Source: Paratinospora sagittata
Lineage: Eukaryota; Streptophyta; Magnoliopsida; Ranunculales; Menispermaceae
Direction of reading: 5' to 3'
Length of the DNA stretch: 64,000 nucleotides
Assembly: GCA_035771175.1 (NCBI GenBank)
Contig: CM069597.1
Span: 43,907,224-43,971,223, forward strand
Positions within the stretch are counted from its first letter, which is position 1, and each line of letters starts with the position of its first letter. Below the pieces are notes generated by a model, which was not told the origin of the DNA, made no database searches, and saw only the letters and a program-made list of their open reading frames with translations. The position numbers and the translations under genes are program-made. Shown one piece after another: positions 55,265-64,000 of this stretch.

Positions 55265-55985
55265 AAAAAATTCTTAGGCCACAGCCAATTCGCCAAGTAT
55301 TTTTATCGACCGCTACTTGGAGCGACTCCCAATACCCTCCTAGGGACCCCCAAAACTGACAGAACCCTATTTTCATGCCCTAGTGAATTTTTCACCCTCC
55401 AATCGGAAGTTTTAGTTCAAATAAACTAAATCGACTTAAAAAACCTTTTTAACTCAACCGTGACCAATCCGCCTGGTTATTTTTTTATCCGACACTTGGA
55501 GCGAGTCTTAATACCCTGCTAGGAACCCCCCGGAACCGTCGGAACACCTCTCCCATGCCCCAGTAAATTTTTCACCCTCCAACCGAAACTTTTAGTTCAA
55601 ATGAACTTAATTGCACTTAGAAAACCCTTTTGACTCAATTGCGGCCAATCTGCCGGATTTTTTATTCGTCCAACACTTGGAGCGAGTCCCAATACCCTGC
55701 TAAGGACCCCCCCGGACCGTCGAAACCCCGCTCCCATGCCTCGGTGAATTTTTCACCCTCCAACCGGAACTTTTAGTTTAAATTAACTAAATCGACTTAG
55801 AAAACTCTTTTGACTTAACAGCGACCAATCCACCGGGTTTTTCTTTCGTCCGACACTTGGAGAGAGTCTCAATACCCTGCTAGGGAGCGACGGAACTCTG
55901 CTTCCATGCCCCAGTGAATTTTTCACTCCCCAACCATAATTTTTAGTTCAAATTAATTAAAAACACTTAGAAAACACTCTCAAAA
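55265..55985 (+). repeat. Four-copy tandem repeat of about 180 bp
   Basis: Units start at about 55265, 55450, 55635 and 55810. Shared words are cgacacttggagcgagtc, aataccctgctagg, catgccccagtgaatttttc, accctccaaccg and acttttagttcaaa. It is more GC-rich than its surroundings. Copies differ by 10-20% by eye. There is no open frame through the units. Confidence 0.8.
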
Positions 55986-56131
55986 TGTTAAGAACTAATA
56001 TGTTTATATTAATAAATGAATGCGAAATATAAGAACTATGAAAAAGTGTATTGATTCAAAATGTTCCAAACACATGTCGTAAATGTTACATCAAAAGGAT
56101 TCATTTCATATTTTTGTGCATATCAATTACA

Positions 56132-56674
56132 TCATAAAAGAATATAAACTATGATATAAAACTGTGTCGTTAATCGGTGCCACATATTGGCCATTTTACG
56201 TCGTTTGTTGCGGCGCAAATGAGCTTTAGTATATTGTTGCAATGGGGGTTGCACTGAAGGATGAACATCATCTGGACCGTGACCATGGTCGGAGGGCTCG
56301 TCATGTGTCTCCGTAATCGCCTCCGGCATAGGTGCAAGTCCTCGCCTCTGCCCTTGCCTAGGTGCTCGCATACCTCTTGCTCCCCAATATTCTACTTCGT
56401 CCCCGCCATCGTTTGGGTCCTCACCCGACTCATCCTGTCTTTCTATAATCCCTTATGGCATCCCCTCTTCAAATGGCATAGGGCCAACCCTAACATGTGT
56501 AGTTGTGTCGAATAACACAAAAGGATCTTGATGTGAGGTTGACGCGTGAACATCTGCAAATGAATAAGGGCCGGTGGTAGGGGTAATTGGACTCTGGTGA
56601 AGTGTGGGCGATGGTTCTTCTGTAGTTCCAACCCTCAATAAATGCTCCAAGTGCGCCGTTTGCAATGTAGTCAT
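56132..56674 (-). pseudogene. Element-borne coding remnant, proline/charged-rich (function unknown)
   Basis: Two minus-strand frames, 56674-56453 (MTTLQTAHLEHLL, SFADVHASTSHQDPF) and 56371-56132 (MRAPRQGQRRGLAP, HLRRNKRRKMANMWHRL), are joined by a stop and a continuing second-frame stretch. They look like the disordered C-terminal tail of a protein carried by the TIR element, possibly of the plant mobile domain type. This guess is weak. Confidence 0.35.
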
Positions 56675-57392
56675 AACAGTCTGGTCAATCTGCCTTAGGG
56701 CAGATACGTCATTAGTCTAATTGTGGAAGTGGACCTGAGCTAAGTTGGAAGCCTGAAAAAAAAAATTACCTAAGTTAAATTAAAAGACAATTACAAATAA
56801 TTTTAAAAATATAGGAAGCAAAATGCATATTCTCACCAAGTAGTTAATGGTTGCTCTGGTTGAGCTTAAGGCGTCTTCGAATCAGTTCAAATGAAATTTG
56901 AATTGAAGGCGTTTTTAAAGAATACACTTTCTACGTGGCAAAAAAATAAAAGAAAAAAATTTCAATCCATTCCTACCTGAAAATATACTATTGAATGTTG
57001 GGTATATGGATCATAATTTAAAAAAATTTGGTATTAAGATCATAATTTTAATTAATTATACTAATCAAGACCACCAAATCATTGGGCTTTTGACATGATT
57101 ACCCCTAAAAAAAAAATAATTTCACAAATGCCATTGAAATACAAATAATGACCTATTTGTCATATTTTACTGTTTATTGCACAGTCAGCACGCCAAACAA
57201 GCGCCACGTCGACGTCCAAGTGGCATTTTAAGGAAGACGTTTTTTCAAAAGACGCCTTCCCTTGAATTTTTTTTTTCTTTAACTAAAGGGAACGTCTTCC
57301 CTTCTCTCGTTAGTATAACTGCTTTTTTTTGGATTTTCTCTAGTTGTTGCTTCTGCTTCTCATTGATCAGGCCAGAAAAGTACCCAGTTGCA

Positions 57393-57870
57393 GCATGAGT
57401 TGTTACTTGAATTTATGGGTCTGTTAAGCCATCTCCAATTGCAACTCCCTTTAAGTTCAGTTGTAGATTCAAGGGTAAGTGAGAATTTTGCTGCAAAATG
57501 TGGTATCCCATTGCTGGAACATACTTCCCAGCATAGCTTTCGCCGGTTACGTAAATCGAGCGCGATTTAAATGATGGGTCTAACAAGATAAATGATCTCA
57601 GAGCAATAAAAGATGGTTAGCAACTGTATCTTGGTCTTTTGGTATCTCTTCTGGTGTTGCAGCAATATTGAATCCAGTACCAATTGGATTATCAAGGAAA
57701 AGTAGGGCAAACAGGTGATTCCAAGCACCTGGGTTGGGTTTAAGAACTGGGATTTTCTTCGGTTTTTGATCTTGGGATAGAGTTACGCGCCATTGGTCGA
57801 GCTCGAAGAAGTTGCCGATCATGGAGGAGCAACCAGGGCCACCTTGGAGCCAGACTAAAAGGGAAGGCAT
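57393..57870 (-). pseudogene. Captured serine carboxypeptidase-like (S10) fragment, left arm
   Basis: The minus strand reads SLLVWLQGGPGCSSMIGNFF, LKPNPGAWNHLFALLFLDNP and IGTGFNIAATPEEIPKDQ, then is frameshifted at about 57605 by one missing T relative to the right arm. DNA similarity goes on through the catalytic-serine block (complement of ccggcgaaagctatgctggg at about 57530-57550) to 57393 and beyond (to about 57310). It resembles the SCPL50-type subgroup of vacuolar or secreted S10 peptidases. Only the N-terminal half is present; the catalytic Asp and His regions are absent. Confidence 0.8.
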
Positions 57871-58494
57871 CTTTTGAAAAGACGCCTTCCCTTTAGTTAA
57901 GAAAAAGAAATTTTAAGGGAATGTGTCTTTTCAAAAGACGCCTTCCCTTCACCTTAAAAAAAATATGAAAAGAATGCGTCTTTTCAAAAGACGCATTCCT
58001 TAAAATGCCACTTGGATGCCGATGTGGCACTTGTTTAGCGTGCTGACTGTGCAATAAACAGTAAAAGATGGCAAATGGGTCATTATTTGTATTTCAATGG
58101 CATTTGTGAAATTATTTTTTTTTAGGGGTAATCATGTCAAAAGCCCAGAATTTTTGAGAATAAGGAAATTGATATTAGGGTTGTGTGGGATGGCTCTTTC
58201 TTTTTAGCTTCCCTTTGGGGGGCTTTTGACATGATTACCCCTAAAAAAGAAAAAATTTCACAAATGCCATTGAAATACAAATAATGACCTATTTGCCATC
58301 TTTTACTGTTCATTGCACAGTCAGCACGCCAAACAAGCGCCACGTCGGCGTCCAAGTGGCATTTTAAGGAAGGCGTCTTTTGAAAAGGCGTCTTTTCAAA
58401 AGACACATTCTTTTCATATATTTTTTTTAGGTAAAGGGAAGGCGTCTTTTGAAAAGACGCCTTCCCTTAATTTTTTTTTTCTTAACTTTCAAAA

Positions 58495-59065
58495 GACGCC
58501 TTCCCTTTTAGTCTGGCTCCAAGGTGGCCCTGGTTGCTCCTCCATGATCGGCAACTTCTTCGAGCTCGGCCCATGGGGCGTAACTCTATCCCAAGATCAA
58601 AAACCGAAGAAAATCCCAGTTCTTAAACCCAACCCAAGTGCTTGGAATCACCTGTTTGCCCTACTTTTCCTTGATAATCCAATTGGTACTGGATTCAATA
58701 TTGCTGCAACATCAGAAGAGATACCAAAAGACCAAGATACAGTTGCTAACCATCTTTTTATTGCTCTGAGATCATTTATCTTGTTAGACCCATCATTTAA
58801 ATCGCGTCCGATTTACGTAACCGGCGAAAGCTATGCTGGGAAGTATGTTCCAGCAATGGGATACCACATTTTGCAGCAAAATTCTCACTTACCCTTGAAT
58901 CTACAACTGAACTTAAAGGGAGTTGCAATTGGAGATGGCTTAACAGACCCATAAATTCAAGTAACAACTCATGCTGCAACTGGGTACTTTTCTGGCCTGA
59001 TCAATGAGAAGCAGAAGCAACAACTAGAGAAAATCCAAAAAAAAGCAGTTATACTAACGAGAGAA
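58495..59065 (+). pseudogene. Captured serine carboxypeptidase-like (S10) fragment, right arm
   Basis: An open frame from upstream element sequence (start codon possible at 58313) runs through LLVWLQGGPGCSSMIGNFFE, SAWNHLFALLFLDNPIGTGF, DQDTVANHLFIALRSFILL and VTGESYAGKYVPAMGYHIL to GVAIGDGLTDP, then TAA at about 58952. It holds the oxyanion-hole GGPGCSS and nucleophile GESYAG motifs but not the Asp/His end. After the stop, similarity goes on (IQVTTHAATGYFSGLINEKQK) to about 59065. The left arm has the same stop, so it predates the duplication. There are no introns in the fragment. Confidence 0.85.
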
Positions 59066-59472
59066 GGGAAGGCGTTCCCTTTAGTTAAAGAAAAAAAAAA
59101 ATTTCAAGGGAATGCGTCTTTTCAAAAGACGCCTTCCCTTTAGTTAAGAAAAATATTTTTTAAGGAAAGACGTCTTTTGAAAAGACGCCTTTCCTTACAT
59201 TTGTAAAAAAAAAGTTGTGAATGGAAGACGTCTTTTAAAGACGCCTTCCCTTCACCTTAAAAAAAATATAAAAGGAACGCCTTCCTTAAAATGCCACTTG
59301 GACGCCGACGTGACGCTTGTTTGGCGTGCTTATTTCGCAATGAACAGTAAAATATGGCAAATAGGTCATTATTTGTATTTTAATGGCATTTGTGAAATTT
59401 TTTTTTTCGGAGTAATAATGTCAAAAGCCCACCAAATCAAGGTTGGCTGCTTCCACTCCACAGTTAAAAACG

Positions 59473-59480
59473 TATAAATA
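59473..59480 (+). promoter_or_regulatory. TATA-like box of the CalS9-like gene
   Basis: tataaata lies 568 bp before the ATG, allowing for a 315-bp 5' UTR intron. It is 34 bp right of the element's target duplication. A ggcgggaa word (59535-59542, E2F-like) lies just downstream, in or near the 5' UTR. Confidence 0.55.
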
Positions 59481-59721
59481 AAACCATTTTCTCACGTTAC
59501 TTCGTAACGAAGAGCACTCTCTTCGGATTGGGCGGGCGGGAACGTCCAATTTCACATTCGTTTCGCTTAAAAACATTTCTCATTTTAGGAAAGCTACTTT
59601 CTCTCTCTCGTTTTTCCAACACTTTATTATATCACATTCGATTTCGATCGTTTCTATTGTTTTTTTTTCGTGATCGGATCACAGCTCCGAGAGCTCGATA
59701 TCTTCATCGATTTTGTTATCT

Positions 59722-60036
59722 GTGAGTTCTTCCTTGGTTCTGAAGATCATTTCGAAATTTCTAGGGTTTGGTCTTTTGTTTTGTTTTGTAGTTTGGACAG
59801 ATTTTGAATTCTTACATTTTTGCGGTTTTCCATCGTGGATTTGATTGACTGCGGTGAAACGCGGTTTATTGACTCGGTTTTCGTTTGATCTTAGTCTTGG
59901 CTTGAGTTTTGCTTCGCGATTAAGCCTCGATTCAGCTGTGGAAACTTGAGTATTGCGCGTTTTCTTTGGGGTTGAGCTAGACTGTTGTTGTCGTGAAATT
60001 TGAGGTGGATTTGTTTTTGTGGTTTGGTTTGTTCAG
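59722..60036 (+). other. 5' UTR intron of the CalS9-like gene
   Basis: Donor atct/gtgagttc at 59722 and acceptor tttgttcag ending at 60036 give a 315-bp, T-rich leader intron just 4 nt before the ATG. The first, non-coding exon would end at 59721. Confidence 0.65.
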
Positions 60037-60040
60037 AAAA

Positions 60041-60242
60041 ATGTCTCGAGTTGAAGCTAATTGGGAGCGGTTAGTGCGCAAGACACTTCGGAGGGAACGG
60101 ATTGGAGCGGATGCATTTGGAAGACCTGTTACCGGAATTGCTGGGAATGTTCCCTCGTGTCTTGAAAACAATAGGGATATAGATGCGATTCTTAGAGCTG
60201 CTGATGAGATTGAAGATCAAGATCGAAATGTCTCGAGAATCC
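60041..60242 (+). CDS. CALS9-like: Callose synthase first coding exon, CalS9/GSL10-like; rest beyond window
   Basis: It starts MSRVEANWERLVRKTLRRER and includes GIAGNVPSCLENNRDIDAIL and RAADEIEDQDRNVSRI, the N-terminus shared by CalS9 and CalS10; NNRDIDAILRAADEI favours CalS9 (GSL10). The exon ends in phase with a lone C of the next Leu codon before gtaagttc at 60243. The next family exon (CEHAYSLAQNLDPNSEGRG type) was not found to 64000, so intron 1 exceeds 3.7 kb or the gene is truncated. In known plants CalS9/10 act in pollen mitosis and cell-plate callose. It belongs to another subfamily than the upstream gene, so this is not a recent tandem copy. Confidence 0.9.
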
Positions 60243-60329
60243 GTAAGTTCATTCTCAGTTGGCTGCTTTCACTGCCTTGTCAATTGCTTGAGTTTCTTTT
60301 GGTAGTTAATGTAACAACTATTCTCGATA

Positions 60330-60470
60330 AAAATGGAGAATTTGGAGTCTGGATACTCTACCTGGTTTACTAGGTTTCAAATGTTAGTGTGATGAATCGA
60401 GAATCTGGAGTCTGGATATTCTATCTGGTTTACTAGGTTTCAAATGTTAGCTTGATGAATCACTAGCCAT
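60330..60470 (+). repeat. Two-copy 65-70 bp tandem repeat
   Basis: The word tttactaggtttcaaatgtt with its preceding tggagtctggata occurs twice just inside the presumed first intron of the CalS9-like gene. Confidence 0.7.
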
Positions 60471-60710
60471 CGGTGCAGACATTTTTATTAGGTTAAGTTC
60501 TTTTGGAAAAAAATGGATATTAAAAAATGGATTTTAAGATGAATGGAAAACTGGTAAAATGTAAAGGTGTATTAAATCAGTGTGTCCGTTCATATAAAAC
60601 CTATCATTTACAAAGATGTGACCTTTTATATATAGACATGTCCTTAGGAAATGTCTAGTATCATGTATAGACATGTCCTTAGGAAATGTCTCTTCCTAAG
60701 GGTGCCTCTT

Positions 60711-62423
60711 TTTTTTAAAAAGAAACAATGAATAAATTTTATATATATGAATAAAAGAGGCAAGAAACCAAAACACAAGGGCACTGCTACAGCCCCAAAA
60801 CAAAAAATTATACAAACTTGCCCCACCCTTGGAGCCAATCCCAATAGAATACCCATTTGACAAATTACTATTTGCCACCCAAAAAGAGGTTAAAAACTGA
60901 GATTGCTCCCAAACTTTAGCCGTCGGCTCCTCCACACCATTAAAGATCCGATTGTTCCTCTCCTTCCATAGTGACCACAAAACCGCGAAGCACACCACCT
61001 TCTAATGATCACTCCATGGGAGGCGGATGTGATCCATAAACGAGAAGATATTTATGGGATCCCCCCACTATGATCTCCACTCATCACTGGGAAATGGAGG
61101 CACCACCTACTCTACACCTCGTTGGAGAATGCACAACTCCAGCATAAGTGGCCAGCAGATTCCAAATTCTGCCGACATAAATAACACCAGTGCGGGGACA
61201 AACACGTAGATGGAAATCTTTTTTGCAACATATCACCAATATTAATCTTCCCATTAGCAGTTACCCATCCCAAGAATTTTACTTTTGATGACACCTGTGC
61301 TTTCCAAATTAGATTATGATAAGGAAAAGAAGGACCATTAGGGACATTCAGAATAGATGCATAAAAGGATTTAGTAGAAAATAAACCCGAGGACTCTCAA
61401 GGCCAAGAAACTCTATTGAAATCCTCCGATAGCGAACACCCCTCAAGAAAGCATACAAGGAATTCCAACTCTTGATTGTCCCTAAGAGATAAGTTCCCAC
61501 CTAGACGCAGGTCCCAAGACAATATTCCCCCGTCCCTTACCACAAACTCAGAAATGAGTTTATTGTACAGGGAAGAACGCCGAAAAAGATTAGGAAAAAG
61601 AGATTGGAAGGAGTCATTCCCACACCAAAAATCCTCCCAGAATCGGATCAAACTACCACACCCAAGTTTAAGTCTAGTTAAAGGTAAGAACATGGGATAA
61701 ACTGAATGAATAAGTTTCCATGGGCTCCTATAGGTTACTCTAGATGCCAATCCAGCGTCCCGAAGATTATCTCGCAATCCATGTCTACTCTTAATCACCT
61801 TCGCCCACAACCAATCTTTCTCGCAAGGAAACCACTACAACCATTTTCCCAGTAGAGCTTTATTCCTAATAGAGATATTTTCAATACCCAGACCGCCCTG
61901 ATCCACGGCTCTCTGAACAATATTCCATGCCACCAAATTAGAACCATGCTCCTTAGCGTCATGCTTCCACAAAAATCCCTCATTAAGTTGTCCAAAAGAA
62001 CCACCACCTTCTTTGGGGCCCGAAACACAAAAAGATAATAGGTTGGGAGTGCATCCAACACATACTTGATCAATGTGAGTCGACCACCTTTAGACAGGAA
62101 GCGTCTCTTCCACCCATCAAGCCTTCTTGATACTTTAGAAACCACCGGCTCCCAGAAGTCAAGTTTGGAGGGGTTTCCTCCCAAAGGCATGCTCAGATAC
62201 TTCATAGGCCACGAAGCAGTAGAACACCCTAGATGACCCGCCATACTCCTTAACCACTCCTATTGCACATTAATTCCTGCCAACTGACTCTTCGCCATAT
62301 TGATGGACATGCCAGATATCCAGCAAAAACATTTAACCACCATGGTTGCACTTAAAATGCACTCCTCATCAGCTTCCAAGAAAATTAGCGTATCATCCGC
62401 GAACTGTAAATGAAAACCTCCAC
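60711..62423 (-). mobile_element. 5'-truncated L1-type LINE with 19-bp target duplication
   Basis: The duplication lies at 60692-60710 and 62424-62442 (cttcctaagggtgcctctt against cttcctaatggtgtctctt, two differences). On the minus strand it starts within RT (QFADDTLIFLEADEECI), goes on through MKYLSMPLGGNPSKLDFWEP, GWKRRFLSKGGRLTLIK and WAKVIKSRHGL, a zf-RVT part (CYLCRQNLESAGHLCWSC), and the last block (SLWKERNNRIFNG). It ends in a short poly-A (T run at about 60711-60716). There are several frameshifts; it is inactive. Confidence 0.88.
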
Positions 62424-62442
62424 CTTCCTAATGGTGTCTCTT

Positions 62443-62750
62443 TGATTTGCACCCTTTTGACAGGTATAAATAGCCCCACTAGAAGCCATTTCATTAGATT
62501 CAATTTAGAGTATGCATTCTTCATTTTAGTCATAGCGTGTATGTGTGAGAGTATTACACATATGTTGGTTCGTTGTTTTTGTAATTTGGAGTGTTAATAT
62601 TGCAATCGTTGTATCCTGAGATACAATCGTCAATAAACCGTGAGCATCAGGTGAGACGAGATTGTCTTAAGAACATAGAGTGAGACTCTAGCCTCGATCA
62701 ATTTACTTCGTATTCTACTTTGTAAGTAATTGCATTTTCCAACAAGTTCT
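62443..62750. repeat. LTR-like sequence interrupted by the LINE
   Basis: On the + strand gacaggtataaatagcccca (TATA-like) is followed by about 280 bp ending attttccaaca. Left of the LINE, 60600-60691 holds two copies of acatgtccttaggaaatgtc. The whole might be a solo LTR split by the LINE, but I found no target duplication. Confidence 0.4.
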
Positions 62751-64000
62751 TTAGTAAGACTTATTTAATTATTTATTTTTATTTCTAAAATCAGTTTATA
62801 TATCACACTATTCATGCATAGCGAAAGTTGGTATTGGAGACAGAGAATTGTGAAGTATTTATTTTTTTGTTTTAATTTTAAAAATAGTTTGATTAGGGCA
62901 CAAATTTTGAATTAACTAAACCATTGTAATGATGTTCGTCTTCATGAACAAAATTATCCTTACAAAATATTAGTTCATTTTGGAACTTGGAAAAAATGAC
63001 CAATAGAAAAATTATGAATTAATATTCTAAATTTGTAATCCTTAACCTAGACATGTATGTGTACATGCACAAATCATGTCGTGTATGTGGATTATACTAT
63101 TCATCGGTTTGAATGTTCTTTCAATTTTCACCAAGCTTTGAGATGATTGAACTTTGATTCAAGATTTTGACAATTATGCTCAAGACTCTAATGTCTAGAT
63201 TACGATTTTTTCCTATTTCAGCTATAAACCTACTACATGTCAGAAAAGGATCATTATTGGTTTCTGTTTAACACAAAAGGATATCTTTTTTTCTATCCTA
63301 GGAAATAATGATGTGAAATTTGCTTATCTTTGCAATTGTGAAGGATGGGAGAAAAGGTAATTGAAAACATTTTAGAAAAGTTCTTGGCGTTTAGATTTTG
63401 TAGTTGTGTGCATGAGAATTTTTATTTTTATTTTCATTGGAGGATAGGCCACTTGGATCCATGGAGAGAAAACCATCTTTCTCAGTTGTCTGATCAAACC
63501 AAGCATAGTAGGTTCTTCCATTTTTCTCATCCTTTATGCTATGTTGGATCAAAGGTAGGTAGGATCGAGATCCTAACTAGTATTGCTAAGGGATTCTTGA
63601 AGATTGGATCATGAGTCGTAAGATTCTAAAAATCAATTCAATTTATAAATTACACGTCAAATGTATATAAAGGTGCGGAATAATAGTAAACTAACACTCG
63701 TATAAGCTAGTCCAAAATATTTGGAATGTAGCACAAAAGGTAGATTCCTAGTCGACAACTTGAAGATTGGATCATGAGTCGTAAGATTCTAAAAATCAAT
63801 TCAATTTATAAATTACACGTCAAATGTATATAAAGGTGCTAAATAATAGTAAACTAACACTCGTATAAGCTAGTCCAAAATATTTGGAATGTAGCACAAA
63901 AGGTAGATTCCTAGTCTACAAAATGTTGACAAGGAGATCGAGTTTCAAAATCCTTACATCCTCTATACCATTAATTCCTTTTTGAGAACAAACAGTTATA
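62751..64000 (+). other. Presumed CalS9-like intron; 163-bp tandem duplication at 63596-63920
   Basis: The block starting cttgaagattggatcatgag (63596) recurs at 63759 almost unchanged, through ggaatgtagcacaaaaggta. The rest is AT-rich and shows no exon or gene I can support. Confidence 0.65.

Larger units (their letters stand above)
55092..57068. mobile_element. Mutator-like element with long terminal inverted repeats
   Basis: Left 55092-55260 (ttagtataattaattaaaat, taccaaatttttcaaaatta, ccaacattcaaca, gccacgtagaaggcgtct) pairs with the right end, about 56870-57065, read in reverse (gttgaatgttgggtatatgg, aattttaattaattatacta). TIRs are about 160-190 bp with small indels. Inside are a 4-copy tandem repeat and minus-strand coding remnants. 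No clear target duplication was found. Long TIRs point to the Mutator-like superfamily; that is inference. Confidence 0.65.
57236..59260. repeat. About ten copies of a self-complementary gcgtctttt/aaaagacgc word
   Basis: The half-site ggcgtctttt facing aaaagacgcc, often followed by ttccctt, occurs near 57245, 57870, 57920, 57975, 58372, 58445, 58490, 59115, 59170 and 59228. Each can form a stem of about ten base pairs. The copies flank the captured fragments on both arms and seem to be sub-terminal repeats of the element. Confidence 0.75.
57082..59430. mobile_element. Pack-MULE-like element with inverted-duplicated carboxypeptidase fragment
   Basis: A 9-bp direct repeat accaaatca flanks it (57073-57081 and 59431-59439). 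The arms are 57082-58140 and 58217-59430, reverse complements of each other around a spacer of about 75 bp. Each arm is bordered by long TIRs: gggcttttgacatgattacc, ttcacaaatgccattgaaat, gcacagtcagcacgccaaac and, read inwards, gcgtcttttgaaaagacgcc-type words. Each arm holds the same host gene fragment. Long TIRs, the 9-bp duplication and gene capture are the marks of a Mutator-like Pack-MULE. No transposase is seen, so it is non-autonomous. Confidence 0.75.

Noticed and set aside
58313..58954. 213-codon + frame as a working carboxypeptidase gene
   Set aside because: It starts in element sequence, lacks signal peptide and the Asp/His end of the catalytic triad, and stops early; the same stop is in the other arm.
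57236..59260. Regularly repeated palindromic words that might suggest a CRISPR array
   Set aside because: Spacing is irregular, the host is a plant, and the words are sub-terminal repeats of a DNA transposon.
63345..63614. 89-codon + frame as exon 2 of the CalS9-like gene
   Set aside because: Its translation has none of the expected CEHAYSLAQNLDPNSEGRG-type sequence and no fitting splice acceptor in phase was seen.

Overview
The window is nuclear DNA of a flowering plant, most likely a eudicot, possibly woody; the species cannot be named from the sequence. It has AT-rich introns with GT-AG borders, many-exon genes, Ty1/copia LTR retrotransposons, L1- and RTE-type LINEs, tRNA-derived SINEs, and long-TIR Mutator-like DNA elements.

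About three quarters of the window (4.4-50.8 kb, + strand) is one callose synthase gene of the CalS1/2/3 clade, best matching CalS3/GSL12. I can place 41 coding exons that join in frame (5702 nt, 1899 complete codons plus stop). Only the short N-terminal exon(s), roughly 50 residues, lie upstream of the window. Two introns are swollen by nested transposons: intron 5 (17.5 kb) and intron 11 (7.4 kb). A copia copy also lies in the sequence before the first visible exon.

Transposon layout: copia family A (673-3676, +) with a second partial copy inverted at 17.9-20.1 kb; an LTR stub at 11.8-12.0 kb; a copia element with its 5' half inverted (12604-17362), nested in an AT-rich repeat that has an empty-site relative at 5641-6420; copia family B twice (22154-26894 and 32084-34735), the second inside an RTE LINE; and SINEs in introns.

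Downstream of the callose synthase come a copia LTR (51742-51986), an intact single-exon STIG1-like secreted cysteine-rich protein gene (52968-53438), and a block of long-TIR elements (55.1-59.4 kb). The last of these holds two head-to-head copies of a serine carboxypeptidase-like gene fragment, forming a possible hairpin-RNA locus flanked by a 9-bp direct repeat. Only 34 bp beyond its edge is the TATA-like box of a second callose synthase gene, of the CalS9/GSL10 type. Its 5' UTR intron and first coding exon (60041-60242) are visible; the next exon is not. Its first coding intron holds a 5'-truncated L1 LINE with a 19-bp target duplication. Two callose synthases of different subfamilies therefore lie in tandem about 9 kb apart.
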